Source: Pseudomonadota bacterium
Lineage (GTDB): Bacteria; Pseudomonadota; Alphaproteobacteria; Rhizobiales; Devosiaceae
Direction of reading: 5' to 3'
Assembly: GCA_023390785.1 (NCBI GenBank)
Contig: JAEWCE010000062.1
Location: 1-17,309, forward strand
Length of the DNA stretch: 17,309 nucleotides
Position numbers and translations under genes: made by a program
Part shown: piece after piece, positions 1-7,172 of the stretch
Layout of the letters: the number at the start of each line of letters is the position of its first letter
Position numbering within the stretch: the stretch's first letter is position 1
The notes under the pieces: model-generated
Seen by the model: the letters and a program-made list of their open reading frames with translations, nothing else
What the model was told of the DNA's origin: nothing
Database searches by the model: none

Positions 1-27
1 CTCCCCCTTGCGGGGAGGGGCTGGGGG
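1..27. repeat. GC-rich inverted repeat downstream of ileS
   Basis: CTCCCC (1-6) pairs with GGGGAG (12-17) across a 5-nt loop, followed by a G-run (about 18-35). It lies just past the ileS stop at the window edge. Short intergenic elements of this look (C-run, GCAAG-like loop, G-run) are common between genes in GC-rich alphaproteobacteria. It could act as a transcript-end hairpin for ileS or be a dispersed REP-like copy. There is no U-tract on the ileS transcript, so it is not a classical intrinsic terminator. Confidence 0.4.
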
Positions 28-63
28 TGGGGGCCACGGCCATCAAGACCCGGCTCACGTCCA

Positions 64-3009
64 TCACATCCCGACCGCGGCGCGTTCGCGCATGGCCTGG
101 GCGTCGCGCTTGCTGAGCTCGCCCTCCATGTCCGCTTCGGCGAAGAAGCGGCGTGAGCGCAGGCACTGGCGACCATGGGCGTCGGCCCGGTCGAACACCA
201 CGCCCACGCCCCTGACCTCGGGGATGGTGAAGGCGTCGGCCGGGATGGCGCCATCCTCGAGATCGAGGAACGAGGTGATGGCGATCTCGGCGAGGTCGAC
301 GCCGTCGAGCGCGGCGCGCAATTCCGGGTCGGTGACGTAGACTCTTGGCGCCGCTTCGAGCGACGAGCCGATGATCTTGTCCTTGCGCACGATCTCGAGC
401 GCGCCGGTAATGACCCGGCGCACTTCGCGCACCTTCTCCCATTTCTCGGCCAGTGCGGCGTCGGCCCATGCGGCCGGCACCTCAGGGAACAACCGCAGAT
501 GCACGGACTCGGTCGCTCCGGAATGCCGCTCCAGCCAGCACTCTTCCATGGTGAACACCAGGATGGGCGCGAGCCAGGCAGTGAGGCAGTCGAACACCGC
601 ATCGATGACGGTGAGGGCAGCCTTGCGCCGCGTCGACGAGATCGGATCGCAGTACAGCACGTCCTTGCGGATGTCGAAGTAGAAGGCCGAAAGCTCGACG
701 TTCATGAAGTTGCTGAGCGCGGCGACGACGCGCTTGTAATCGTACTCGCCATAGGCCTCGCGCACCACGCGATCGAGCTCGTGGAGGCGGTTGAGGACCA
801 GCCGCTCGAGCTCGGGCATGTCGGCAAGCGCCACCCGCTCCTCGGCCTTGAAATGCGCCAAATTGCCGAGGAGCCAGCGCATGGTGTTGCGCAGCTTGCG
901 GTAGCTGTCGACGGTGGTGTTGATGATCTCCTTGCCGATGCGCTGATCGTCGGCATAGTCGGTCGAGGCCACCCACAGGCGCAGGATCTCGGCGCCGAAC
1001 TGCTTGACCACATCCTGCGGCGCCACGGTGTTGCCGAGCGATTTCGACATCTTCCGCCCCTCGCCATCGAGGGTGAAGCCGTGGGTCAGCACGCTCTTGT
1101 ACGGTGCGTAGCCGTTGGTGGCGCAGCTTTCGAGCAGCGAGGAGTGGAACCAGCCGCGGTGCTGGTCGGACCCCTCCAGATACATGCCGGCCGGGAATTC
1201 GAGGTCGGGCCATTTCTGCTTGTTGCGCAGCACCCAGGCATGCGTCGTCCCGCTCTCGAACCACACATCGAGGATGTCGTCGATCTTGGTCCAGTTGTCG
1301 GGATCGGGCACCGCATCGCCGAGGAAGCGCTGCTTGGCGCCGGGCTTGAACCAGGCGTCGGCGCCCTCCTCCTCAAAGGCCTGGGCGATGCGGTGGTTGA
1401 CCCGCTCGTCCTTGAGAATCTCGTTGGTCGCCTCGTTGTAGAACACGGCGATCGGCACGCCCCAGGCGCGCTGGCGGCTGAGCACCCAGTCCGGTCGCTC
1501 GGCGATCATCGAGCGCAGGCGGTTCTGCCCGGCGGGCGGGTAGAACGACGTTGCATCGATGGCGGCGAGCGAGCGGGCCCGCAGGGTATCTCCGGGTTTG
1601 CCCTCGATGTCGCGGTCCATGTAGACGAACCATTGCGGCGTGTTGCGGAACAGCACCGGCTTCTTGGAGCGCCAGCTATGTGGATATTGGTGCTTCAGCC
1701 GGCCGCGGGCGACCATCATGCCCTTTTCGGCAAGCGCCGTGATGACGCGCTGGTTGGCATCGCCCTTCTTGCCGGAATCGTCGAGCACGCGGCCACCCTC
1801 GAAGCCCGGCGCCTCGGCGGTGAAGAAGCCGGCGTCGTCGACGGTGTAGGGGATGGCAGGGTCGATGCCGAGGGCCTGCAGCTTGCGCGTCGATTTGAGC
1901 CAGATCTCGAAATCGTCGAGGCCGTGACTCGGCGCGGTGTGGACGAAGCCGGTACCGGCATCGTCGGTCACGTGCTCGCCCTCGAGCAGCGGCACCTCGA
2001 ACTGGTAGCCGCCGCCGAGCCCGCGCAGCGGATGGTTGCACGAGACGATCTTGCTCATGTCGACATCGGACAGGCGCACGAAGGCCTCGACCTTGGCCTT
2101 GGCGAAGGTGTCGGCGGCAAGCTTGTCGGCGAGCACGTACTTCTCGCCGACCGCGGCCCAGTTGCCCTCCGGCGCCTTGGTGACCTCGTATAGTCCGTAC
2201 GGGAACTTGCCCGAATACGAGATGGCGCGGTTGGCGGGGATGGTCCAGGGCGTCGTGGTCCAGATTACCACATAGGCGTCGAGAGACTCGAAATCACGAT
2301 CGCCGAAGGCGCCGTTGCCCGAGCGGATGGGGAACTTCACCCAGATGGTGTCGCTCTCATAGTCCTGGTACTCGATCTCGGCCTCGGCCAGCGCGGTGCG
2401 CTCGACCACGCTCCACATCACCGGCTTCGACCCACGATAGAGCTGGCCGGAGGTCGCGACCTTCATCAGCTCGCGGGCGATCTGCGCCTCGGCGTCGAAG
2501 CTCATGGTCAGATACGGGTTGTCCCAGTCGCCGAGCACGCCCAGCCGCTTGAACTCCTCGCGCTGGGTGTCCACCCAGTACTGCGCAAAGGTGCGGCATT
2601 CGGCGCGAAACTCGTTGATCGCGACCTTCGACTTGTCCTGCCCCTTGGCCCGGTACTGCTCCTCGATCTTCCACTCGATGGGGAGGCCGTGGCAGTCCCA
2701 GCCCGGCACGTAGGCCGAGTTGTAGCCGAGCATCGATTTCGACCGGCTCACCAAATCCTTGAGGATCTTGTTGAGGGCGTGGCCGATATGGATGTTGCCG
2801 TTGGCGTAGGGCGGGCCGTCATGCAGGGTGAACAGCGGCCTGTCCTTGGCCTGCCGGCGCTGCAGCGCATAGATGTCCATCTCCTCCCAGCGCTTGAGCC
2901 AGATCGGCTCGCGCTCGGGCAGTCCGGCGCGCATGGGGAAATTGGTCTGGGGCAGGAACAGGGTCGCGGAGTAGTCGGGCTCGGCCGCGACCTTTGGCAT
3001 ATCGTTCAT
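64..3009 (-). CDS. ileS: isoleucine--tRNA ligase (class Ia)
   Basis: Cytoplasmic enzyme that charges tRNA-Ile with isoleucine and edits misactivated valine. The 981-residue product fits the family length. The ATP-binding HIGH motif is at residues 74-77 (within PPYANGNIHIGH) and KMSKS at 653-657. The CP1 editing domain carries GTGFVHTAPSHG near residue 350, and a helical anticodon-binding domain follows KMSKS. The C-terminal zinc-ribbon region keeps only one cysteine (C949) of the four found in E. coli IleS. The chosen start (MNDMPKV) is the only sensible one: the frame stays open far upstream, but that part is low-complexity and antisense to the neighbouring ATPase gene. No strong ribosome-binding site is seen, and an in-frame ATG three codons later is an alternative. 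A perfect inverted repeat lies in the leader. The gene is read in the same direction as ribF and the HAD gene, but the ATPase gene separates them. No lspA is visible within the window. Confidence 0.97.
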   Translation of the reverse strand: MNDMPKVAAEPDYSATLFLPQTNFPMRAGLPEREPIWLKRWEEMDIYALQRRQAKDRPLFTLHDGPPYANGNIHIGHALNKILKDLVSRSKSMLGYNSAYVPGWDCHGLPIEWKIEEQYRAKGQDKSKVAINEFRAECRTFAQYWVDTQREEFKRLGVLGDWDNPYLTMSFDAEAQIARELMKVATSGQLYRGSKPVMWSVVERTALAEAEIEYQDYESDTIWVKFPIRSGNGAFGDRDFESLDAYVVIWTTTPWTIPANRAISYSGKFPYGLYEVTKAPEGNWAAVGEKYVLADKLAADTFAKAKVEAFVRLSDVDMSKIVSCNHPLRGLGGGYQFEVPLLEGEHVTDDAGTGFVHTAPSHGLDDFEIWLKSTRKLQALGIDPAIPYTVDDAGFFTAEAPGFEGGRVLDDSGKKGDANQRVITALAEKGMMVARGRLKHQYPHSWRSKKPVLFRNTPQWFVYMDRDIEGKPGDTLRARSLAAIDATSFYPPAGQNRLRSMIAERPDWVLSRQRAWGVPIAVFYNEATNEILKDERVNHRIAQAFEEEGADAWFKPGAKQRFLGDAVPDPDNWTKIDDILDVWFESGTTHAWVLRNKQKWPDLEFPAGMYLEGSDQHRGWFHSSLLESCATNGYAPYKSVLTHGFTLDGEGRKMSKSLGNTVAPQDVVKQFGAEILRLWVASTDYADDQRIGKEIINTTVDSYRKLRNTMRWLLGNLAHFKAEERVALADMPELERLVLNRLHELDRVVREAYGEYDYKRVVAALSNFMNVELSAFYFDIRKDVLYCDPISSTRRKAALTVIDAVFDCLTAWLAPILVFTMEECWLERHSGATESVHLRLFPEVPAAWADAALAEKWEKVREVRRVITGALEIVRKDKIIGSSLEAAPRVYVTDPELRAALDGVDLAEIAITSFLDLEDGAIPADAFTIPEVRGVGVVFDRADAHGRQCLRSRRFFAEADMEGELSKRDAQAMRERAAVGM

Positions 3010-3039
3010 CGGGATGCTTGGCTTGGACTGTCGGTTTGG

Positions 3040-3064
3040 CCGGCCTTTTAGCGGGAAAGGCCGG
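3040..3064 (-). promoter_or_regulatory. perfect 9-bp inverted repeat in the ileS leader
   Basis: CCGGCCTTT (3040-3048) is mirrored exactly by AAAGGCCGG (3056-3064) around a 7-nt loop, ending about 30 nt upstream of the ileS ATG. In the ileS transcript it would form a stable hairpin. No U-run follows, so it does not look like a terminator, and the leader is too short and lacks the conserved parts of a T-box. It could be a leader structure, a protein-binding palindrome in this divergent ileS/ATPase promoter region, or chance. Confidence 0.4.
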
Positions 3065-3179
3065 GGGGTGAAAGGGTTTTGGCCGGCCCGGGCGGACGGG
3101 CGGCGGCGGCGATCTGTTGTGGGTATGTCCCGGCGGCCCCTCCCCCGCGGCGCATCCGTGCTAGGAGACGGGCTTTCCG

Positions 3180-3203
3180 ATGACTGACTCGCATTACCAA
3201 TGA
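3180..3203 (+). other. seven-codon leader frame coupled to the ATPase start
   Basis: ATG at 3180 opens a frame encoding MTDSHYQ. Its TGA (3201-3203) overlaps the ATPase ATG (3200-3202) as ATGA. An AGGAGA Shine-Dalgarno-like element (3163-3168) lies 11 nt before this ATG, whereas the ATPase start has no such element at a proper distance. Translation could therefore enter at the mini-frame and re-initiate at the ATPase. This is inference from layout; a short frame of this kind can also arise by chance. Confidence 0.35.
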
Positions 3204-4702
3204 CCATCGCCGTCGACATGGGAGCGGCCGCCGGCGGCGGGACGGCCACGGGCGGCGCCGCGGTCGGCCTCGACCTCGAGGAATTGCTGGCCACGCGCCT
3301 GTTGGTGCAGGGCAATTCCGGCTCGGGCAAATCGCACCTGTTGCGCCGCCTGCTCGAGCAGAGCGCCACCCTGGTGCAGCAGATCGTCATCGACCCCGAG
3401 GGCGATTTCGTCACGCTGGCCGAGAAATACGGGCACCTGACCATCGATGCGGCCCGCACCGAGGCGGAGCTGACGCGAATCGCCGGGCGCGTGCGGCAGC
3501 ACCGGGTGTCGGCGGTGCTCAACCTCGAAGGCCTCGACATGGAGCAGCAGATGCGCTGCGCCGCTGCGTTCCTGGGTGGGCTGTTCGAAGCCGAGCGCGA
3601 CCACTGGTACCCGGTGCTGGTGGTGGTTGACGAGGCGCAATTGTTCGCGCCGGCGGTGGCCGGCGATGTGTCCGACGAAGCGCGCAAGCTGTCGCTCGGG
3701 GCGATGACCAACCTCATGTGCCGCGGCCGCAAGCGCGGCCTTGCCGGCGTGATCGCCACGCAGCGCCTGGCCAAGCTGGCCAAGAACGTCGCGGCGGAAG
3801 CCTCCAATTTCCTGATGGGGCGCACCTTTCTCGATATCGACATGGCGCGCGCCGCAGATCTCCTCGGCATGGACCGGCGGCAGGCCGAGATGTTCCGCGA
3901 TTTGCAGCGCGGGCATTTCGTGGCGCTGGGTCCTGCCCTGTCGCGGCGGCCGCTGCCGGTGGTCATCGGCCCGGTCGAGACGCAGGCGCAATCGACCAAC
4001 CCCCGGCTCGAGCCGCTGCCCGAGGCTCCAGTCGATGTCGAGGCGCTGATCTTCACGGCGTCGGCCGAGGAGAGGTCCCGCCCGGCCCGCCGCGCGCCCA
4101 GGCCGACGGTGACGCCTACGGCCGACATCCTGGCCCAGCTCAGCCGGCCGCGCCCGCCCGAGCCGTCCGAAGCGGCTGAGGCGCCGCCGGTCGATGCCGC
4201 CGAACGCGAGGCCCTGATCGACCGGGTGTTGCGCGACGTGCTCGAGGATCCCGAGAGCGGCTTCCGCAATGTCGCCGTGCTGTACCAGGACTTTCTCGTG
4301 CGCTGTCGCATCCAGCGTGTGCCGGGCGAGCCGCTGGCGCTCCCCGCCTTCCGCCGGCGCCTCGCCATCGGGCGCGCCCGGGTCTCCGAGGAGGTCGCGG
4401 CCCGCGGCGAGTGGCAGCGCGTGCTCGATCTCTCGGAGCGGCTGCCCGACGACGTGCAGAGCGTATTCCTTGCCATCGCGCACGCGGCGGTGACGGGCGA
4501 GCCCTGCCCCGCCGACGCCATGCTGGCGCAGATTTACGGCACCCATTCTGTCAGCCGCGCGCGGCGGCTGCTCACCTATTTCGAGGAACAGAACCTCGTG
4601 GTGGTGCGCACCGATTTCCACGGCCGCCGCATCGTCGCCTTCCCCGATCTGGGAGTCGAGACTGCGCCCGGCGATCCCGCCTCGCTGTCGGCAGCCTCCT
4701 AG
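3200..4702 (+). CDS. HerA/DUF87-like P-loop ATPase
   Basis: A 500-residue protein of the HerA/VirB4-FtsK-like ATPase group, whose members usually move DNA or protein using ATP. Walker A is GNSGSGKS at residues 38-45. Walker B is LVVVDEAQLFAP with the acidic pair at 144-145, followed by an IATQRLAKL stretch typical of the sensor region. Residues about 270-345 are Pro/Ala/Arg-rich and look like a linker. The last part (about 435-485) resembles a winged helix (repeated basic helix, then strand-turn-strand). No HAS-barrel precedes the ATPase core, so this is not canonical archaeal HerA, and no NurA-type nuclease lies nearby. The ATG is the first in frame after a stop at 3185-3187. The gene lies opposite to and between ribF and ileS, and its TAG shares CTAG with the ribF stop. 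The exact substrate is unknown. Confidence 0.85.
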   Translation: MTIAVDMGAAAGGGTATGGAAVGLDLEELLATRLLVQGNSGSGKSHLLRRLLEQSATLVQQIVIDPEGDFVTLAEKYGHLTIDAARTEAELTRIAGRVRQHRVSAVLNLEGLDMEQQMRCAAAFLGGLFEAERDHWYPVLVVVDEAQLFAPAVAGDVSDEARKLSLGAMTNLMCRGRKRGLAGVIATQRLAKLAKNVAAEASNFLMGRTFLDIDMARAADLLGMDRRQAEMFRDLQRGHFVALGPALSRRPLPVVIGPVETQAQSTNPRLEPLPEAPVDVEALIFTASAEERSRPARRAPRPTVTPTADILAQLSRPRPPEPSEAAEAPPVDAAEREALIDRVLRDVLEDPESGFRNVAVLYQDFLVRCRIQRVPGEPLALPAFRRRLAIGRARVSEEVAARGEWQRVLDLSERLPDDVQSVFLAIAHAAVTGEPCPADAMLAQIYGTHSVSRARRLLTYFEEQNLVVVRTDFHGRRIVAFPDLGVETAPGDPASLSAAS

Positions 4703-5673
4703 GCGAAGAAGCCGAGCGCCCGGTCGAGCGCACCAAGCGGGCCACACTGGCCCAGCGACTCGCGCGCCTTGCGGCTGTCGCGGGCGATGGCGGCGATCAG
4801 CTCGTCGAGCCCCTTGTACACTTCCTGCCCACGGATATGGCCGATCAGCGCGATCTCGAGATGGCGGCCGTAGATGTCGGCATCGAAATCGAACAGGAAG
4901 GTCTCGAACGGCGGCAGCTCGTTGTTGAACATCGGCTTGCCGAAGCTGGCGACGCCGTCGAGCAGCTTCTCGCCCAGCCGGGCGCGCACGGCGTAGACGC
5001 CCTGCGCCAGGCCAAAGCTCGAGGCGGTGGCGATGTTGGCGGTGGGAAAGCCCAGCAGGCGACCGCGCTGGTCGCCCTTCACCACCTCGCCGCCGAAGAA
5101 CCAGTGATAGCCGAGCAGGCCGTTGGCGAGCGCCACGTCGCCCTCGCCCAGCGCCTTGCGGATGCGCGACGACGACACCGCCTCCTCGCCCTCGGGCAGG
5201 AGGTCGAGGATATCGACGGAAAAGCCGTGGATCGCGCCGGCGGCGCGCAGGAAGTCCGGCGTGCCACGGCGGTTGTGTCCGAAATGGAAATCGGCGCCCA
5301 CCACCACGCCGGAAACGCGCAGCGCTTTGACGAGGAAGCGCGCGACGAAGTCCTCGGCCTCGACCATCGACAGATCGCGGCTGAAGGGCATCAGCACGAT
5401 GCCGTCGAGGCCGAGAGCGGCGCACAGGCGCGCCTTGATGTCGGGCGGGCTCAGCCGGAACATGAAGGGCGCGGGGGCAAACACGTCGCGCGGATGCGGC
5501 TCGAAGGTCAGCATCACCGCCGGGACGTTGCGGGCCCTGGCCTGCGCCTTGAGCCGCTCCAGCACCGCCTGGTGGCCGCGATGCACGCCGTCGAACGAAC
5601 CGATGGCGACCATGGCCCCCTTGAGCGCGGCGGGCACGTTGTCGAGGCCGTCGAGGCGGTAGAAGCTGGTCAT
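4699..5673 (-). CDS. ribF: bifunctional riboflavin kinase / FAD synthetase
   Basis: Converts riboflavin to FMN and then FAD in the cytoplasm. The 324 residues match the family. The N-terminal nucleotidyltransferase domain has GSFDGVHRGH (25-34, HxGH type), EPHPRDVF (59-65) and FHFGHNRRG (129-137). The SSSRIRKAL segment is at 167-175. The C-terminal flavokinase domain has GRLLGFPTANI (204-214) and the LFDFDADIYGR strand (260-270). The start codon lies inside a 14-bp tandem duplication, and a decoy ATG 14 nt upstream opens a five-codon frame whose TGA overlaps the ribF ATG. It lies 72 nt downstream of the HAD gene, and the two probably share a transcript. The stop overlaps the convergent ATPase stop in CTAG. 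No FMN riboswitch fits in the short upstream gap. Confidence 0.95.
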   Translation of the reverse strand: MTSFYRLDGLDNVPAALKGAMVAIGSFDGVHRGHQAVLERLKAQARARNVPAVMLTFEPHPRDVFAPAPFMFRLSPPDIKARLCAALGLDGIVLMPFSRDLSMVEAEDFVARFLVKALRVSGVVVGADFHFGHNRRGTPDFLRAAGAIHGFSVDILDLLPEGEEAVSSSRIRKALGEGDVALANGLLGYHWFFGGEVVKGDQRGRLLGFPTANIATASSFGLAQGVYAVRARLGEKLLDGVASFGKPMFNNELPPFETFLFDFDADIYGRHLEIALIGHIRGQEVYKGLDELIAAIARDSRKARESLGQCGPLGALDRALGFFA

Positions 5674-5697
5674 CGGAAGCTGGTCATCGGAAGCTGG
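5662..5697 (-). repeat. 14-bp tandem duplication over the ribF start, making a mini-frame
   Basis: The 14-mer GAAGCTGGTCATCG (plus strand) occurs at 5662-5675 and 5676-5689, and its first eight bases again at 5690-5697. On the coding strand this makes two ATG codons 14 nt apart, so they are in different frames. The upstream one (5687-5685) reads MTSFR and stops at TGA 5672-5670, overlapping the ribF ATG (5673-5671) as ATGA. A GAGG element lies about 10 nt before the upstream ATG, so ribosomes may load there and re-initiate on ribF. Confidence 0.75.
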
Positions 5698-5745
5698 CCT
5701 CGGCGGTGTCGCGCGGATGGTTCGGGCTATATGGCAAGCGCGGCC

Positions 5746-6591
5746 TTACCACGCAAGGCGCGGCATGAAGCCCTTGAGGCGCGCGCCGCTCGGCGCCACC
5801 AGGTCGCGGACCGCCTCGGGGTCGGGCGAGCCGAAGGCGTCGAGCTCCTGCGCATGGATCGAGCCGGTGATGAACAGCAGGTCGAGCCCGGCATTGGCGG
5901 CGCCGATGGCGTCGGTGCGCACGCTATCGCCGATGGCGAGGATGCGGCTGCGCTCGAGCGGGCGGCCGGCGGCGGTATCGGCCAGCCGCAATGCCTCGTC
6001 GTAGATCTGGCGATAGGGCTTGCCGGCCATGCGGATGCGGCCGCCATGCGCCTCATAGAGGTCGGCCAGCGCGCCGCCGCAATAGATGATGCGGCCGCCA
6101 TGCTCGACCACGCGGTCGGGGTTGGCGCAGATCAGCGGCAGCTTGCGCCTCAGCCACACGGCAATGCGCGCCTCGTACATATCGGGCGTGTCGTCGTCGG
6201 TATCGAGGTCGGTGACCACCACCGCCTCGGCCTCTTCCGCCGGGCCGCGAATGACGCCGAGCCCGTCATAGATCGAATCGTCGATGGTGGGCGGGCCGAT
6301 GTGGTGGATGATCTTGCCGCGATAGGGCGCGATCATCGCGCGCGTCACCTCGCCCGACGTGATCACCGCGTCATAGGCGTCGCGCGGTACGTGCAACCGG
6401 TCGAGCATGTCGACGATCGGGGCGACGGCGCGCGGCGCATTGGTGATCAGCACCACCCGCCCGCCGGCCTGGCGGAACCGGCGCAGGGCTTCGACGGCCT
6501 CGGCATGCGCCACCACACCATTGTGCACCACGCCCCACACATCGGAGAGAATCGCGTCGTAGTCGGGGGCAAGATCGGAAAGCGTCATCAT
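5746..6591 (-). CDS. HAD-superfamily class IIA phosphatase, TIGR01459-like
   Basis: A 281-residue HAD-fold hydrolase, probably a sugar- or nucleotide-phosphate phosphatase of the NagD/pyridoxal-phosphatase type; the substrate is unknown. Motif I is AILSDVWGVVHNG near the N-terminus, with first Asp, Trp in place of the usual second residue region, and Gly-Val, as is usual in the TIGR01459 group. Motif II is VLITNAP, and motif IV is ILAIGDSVRTDAIGA near the C-terminus. The start is set at the tandem ATGATG (MMTLSDL), which places motif I at the usual depth. In-frame starts at 6612 and 6675 exist, but the latter would run through a hairpin. In related bacteria this gene commonly precedes ribF, and here it lies 72 nt upstream of ribF on the same strand. 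Confidence 0.9.
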   Translation of the reverse strand: MMTLSDLAPDYDAILSDVWGVVHNGVVAHAEAVEALRRFRQAGGRVVLITNAPRAVAPIVDMLDRLHVPRDAYDAVITSGEVTRAMIAPYRGKIIHHIGPPTIDDSIYDGLGVIRGPAEEAEAVVVTDLDTDDDTPDMYEARIAVWLRRKLPLICANPDRVVEHGGRIIYCGGALADLYEAHGGRIRMAGKPYRQIYDEALRLADTAAGRPLERSRILAIGDSVRTDAIGAANAGLDLLFITGSIHAQELDAFGSPDPEAVRDLVAPSGARLKGFMPRLAW

Positions 6592-6625
6592 CGCCCGCTT
6601 ATCCGCCCGCATCGGCGGAAATGCA

Positions 6626-6646
6626 AAGGGCCGAGGACAGGCCCTT
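6626..6646 (-). terminator. candidate terminator/attenuator between denV-like gene and HAD gene
   Basis: AAGGGCC (6626-6632) and GGCCCTT (6640-6646) form a perfect 7-bp stem with a 7-nt loop. On the minus strand the stem is followed by TTTGCATTT, a weak U-rich tail. It lies between the glycosylase stop (6768) and the HAD start (6591), so it could end the DUF2177-denV transcript and insulate the HAD-ribF unit. On the plus strand nothing U-rich follows. Confidence 0.45.
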
Positions 6647-6767
6647 ACCGGGCGGTCCGCTGATTTGTTGGACAATGGGGAAACATTTGACAGGCAGCAG
6701 CGCTACCCGGAGGGCGTGACTGCTGTTGGGCCGACGCGAAGTTGGGGCACGAACCGACCTCTCGCAG

Positions 6768-7172
6768 TCAGGTCCGCTTTGATGCTTCGCCTCCTATTGC
6801 TGCACGGCGCGCCTCGATCCGGGCCAGGTTCACGGCCACCGCTTCGGGCGTGGGGTCCCAGTCCTGGCACCAGGCGGCCGGCAGGCCGGCCATCAGCGCA
6901 GCGGGGTCGCCGAAGGCGGGCCGGTAGCCGCGGGTTCGCATCTCGTCGATGATCGCGAGCTGCCGCTTCACCAGATAGCCGAGCCGGCAGTAAAAGAATC
7001 GCACATGGCCGGCGCCGAGCGTGTAGCTCGTCGGGTTGCGGGGATCGTCCGGACTTTCGCCGCGGGCAATGGCGGCGCGCACGAGCGCAAAGATGCGCGG
7101 CAGTTCCCGATACTCGGCGATCAGGTGCTCGCGGCTCAGCTCGCGCGGCGGGATGCAGTTGATGCGGGTCAT
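6768..7172 (-). CDS. denV: T4 endonuclease V-like pyrimidine dimer DNA glycosylase
   Basis: Predicted DNA glycosylase/AP lyase that cuts at UV-induced cyclobutane pyrimidine dimers. The 134 residues closely follow phage T4 endonuclease V (138 residues). The N-terminus MTRIN is shared and leaves Thr2, the T4 nucleophile, next to Arg3. The segment AEYRELPR (19-26) keeps Arg22, catalytic Glu23 and Arg26, and His16 is present. The core LGAGHVRFFY (52-61) and LVKRQ (67-71) match T4 LGAGHVTFFY and LRKRQ. The aromatic C-terminal tail of the T4 enzyme (WYKYYGK) is missing, so product binding may differ. The ATG overlaps the upstream DUF2177 stop as ATGA, which signals translational coupling. The gene symbol is by homology; a standalone phage origin is possible but no phage genes are nearby. 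Confidence 0.9.
   Translation of the reverse strand: MTRINCIPPRELSREHLIAEYRELPRIFALVRAAIARGESPDDPRNPTSYTLGAGHVRFFYCRLGYLVKRQLAIIDEMRTRGYRPAFGDPAALMAGLPAAWCQDWDPTPEAVAVNLARIEARRAAIGGEASKRT

Noticed and set aside
175..2193. Long plus-strand frame (672 codons) opposite ileS
   Set aside because: Translation is Gly/Arg/His/Val-rich with no recognisable domain. It mirrors the codon bias of ileS on the other strand.
3010..3199. T-box riboswitch before ileS
   Set aside because: No AGGGTGGNACCGCG-like T-box sequence or specifier structure. T-boxes are not typical of this group.
3010..4521. N-terminal extension of the ileS frame
   Set aside because: The open frame continues about 500 codons upstream but is antisense to the ATPase and Ser/Arg/Ala-rich. 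The family start matches MNDMPKV.
3194..5425. Long minus-strand frame (743 codons) opposite the ATPase
   Set aside because: Antisense shadow of the ATPase and frame-shifted shadow of ribF; no domain motifs.
5674..5745. FMN riboswitch before ribF
   Set aside because: Only 72 nt separate the genes and the RFN conserved segments are not seen.
4411..6663. Long plus-strand frame (750 codons) across ribF and the HAD gene
   Set aside because: Crosses three real genes and has the low-complexity composition of antisense frames in GC-rich DNA.
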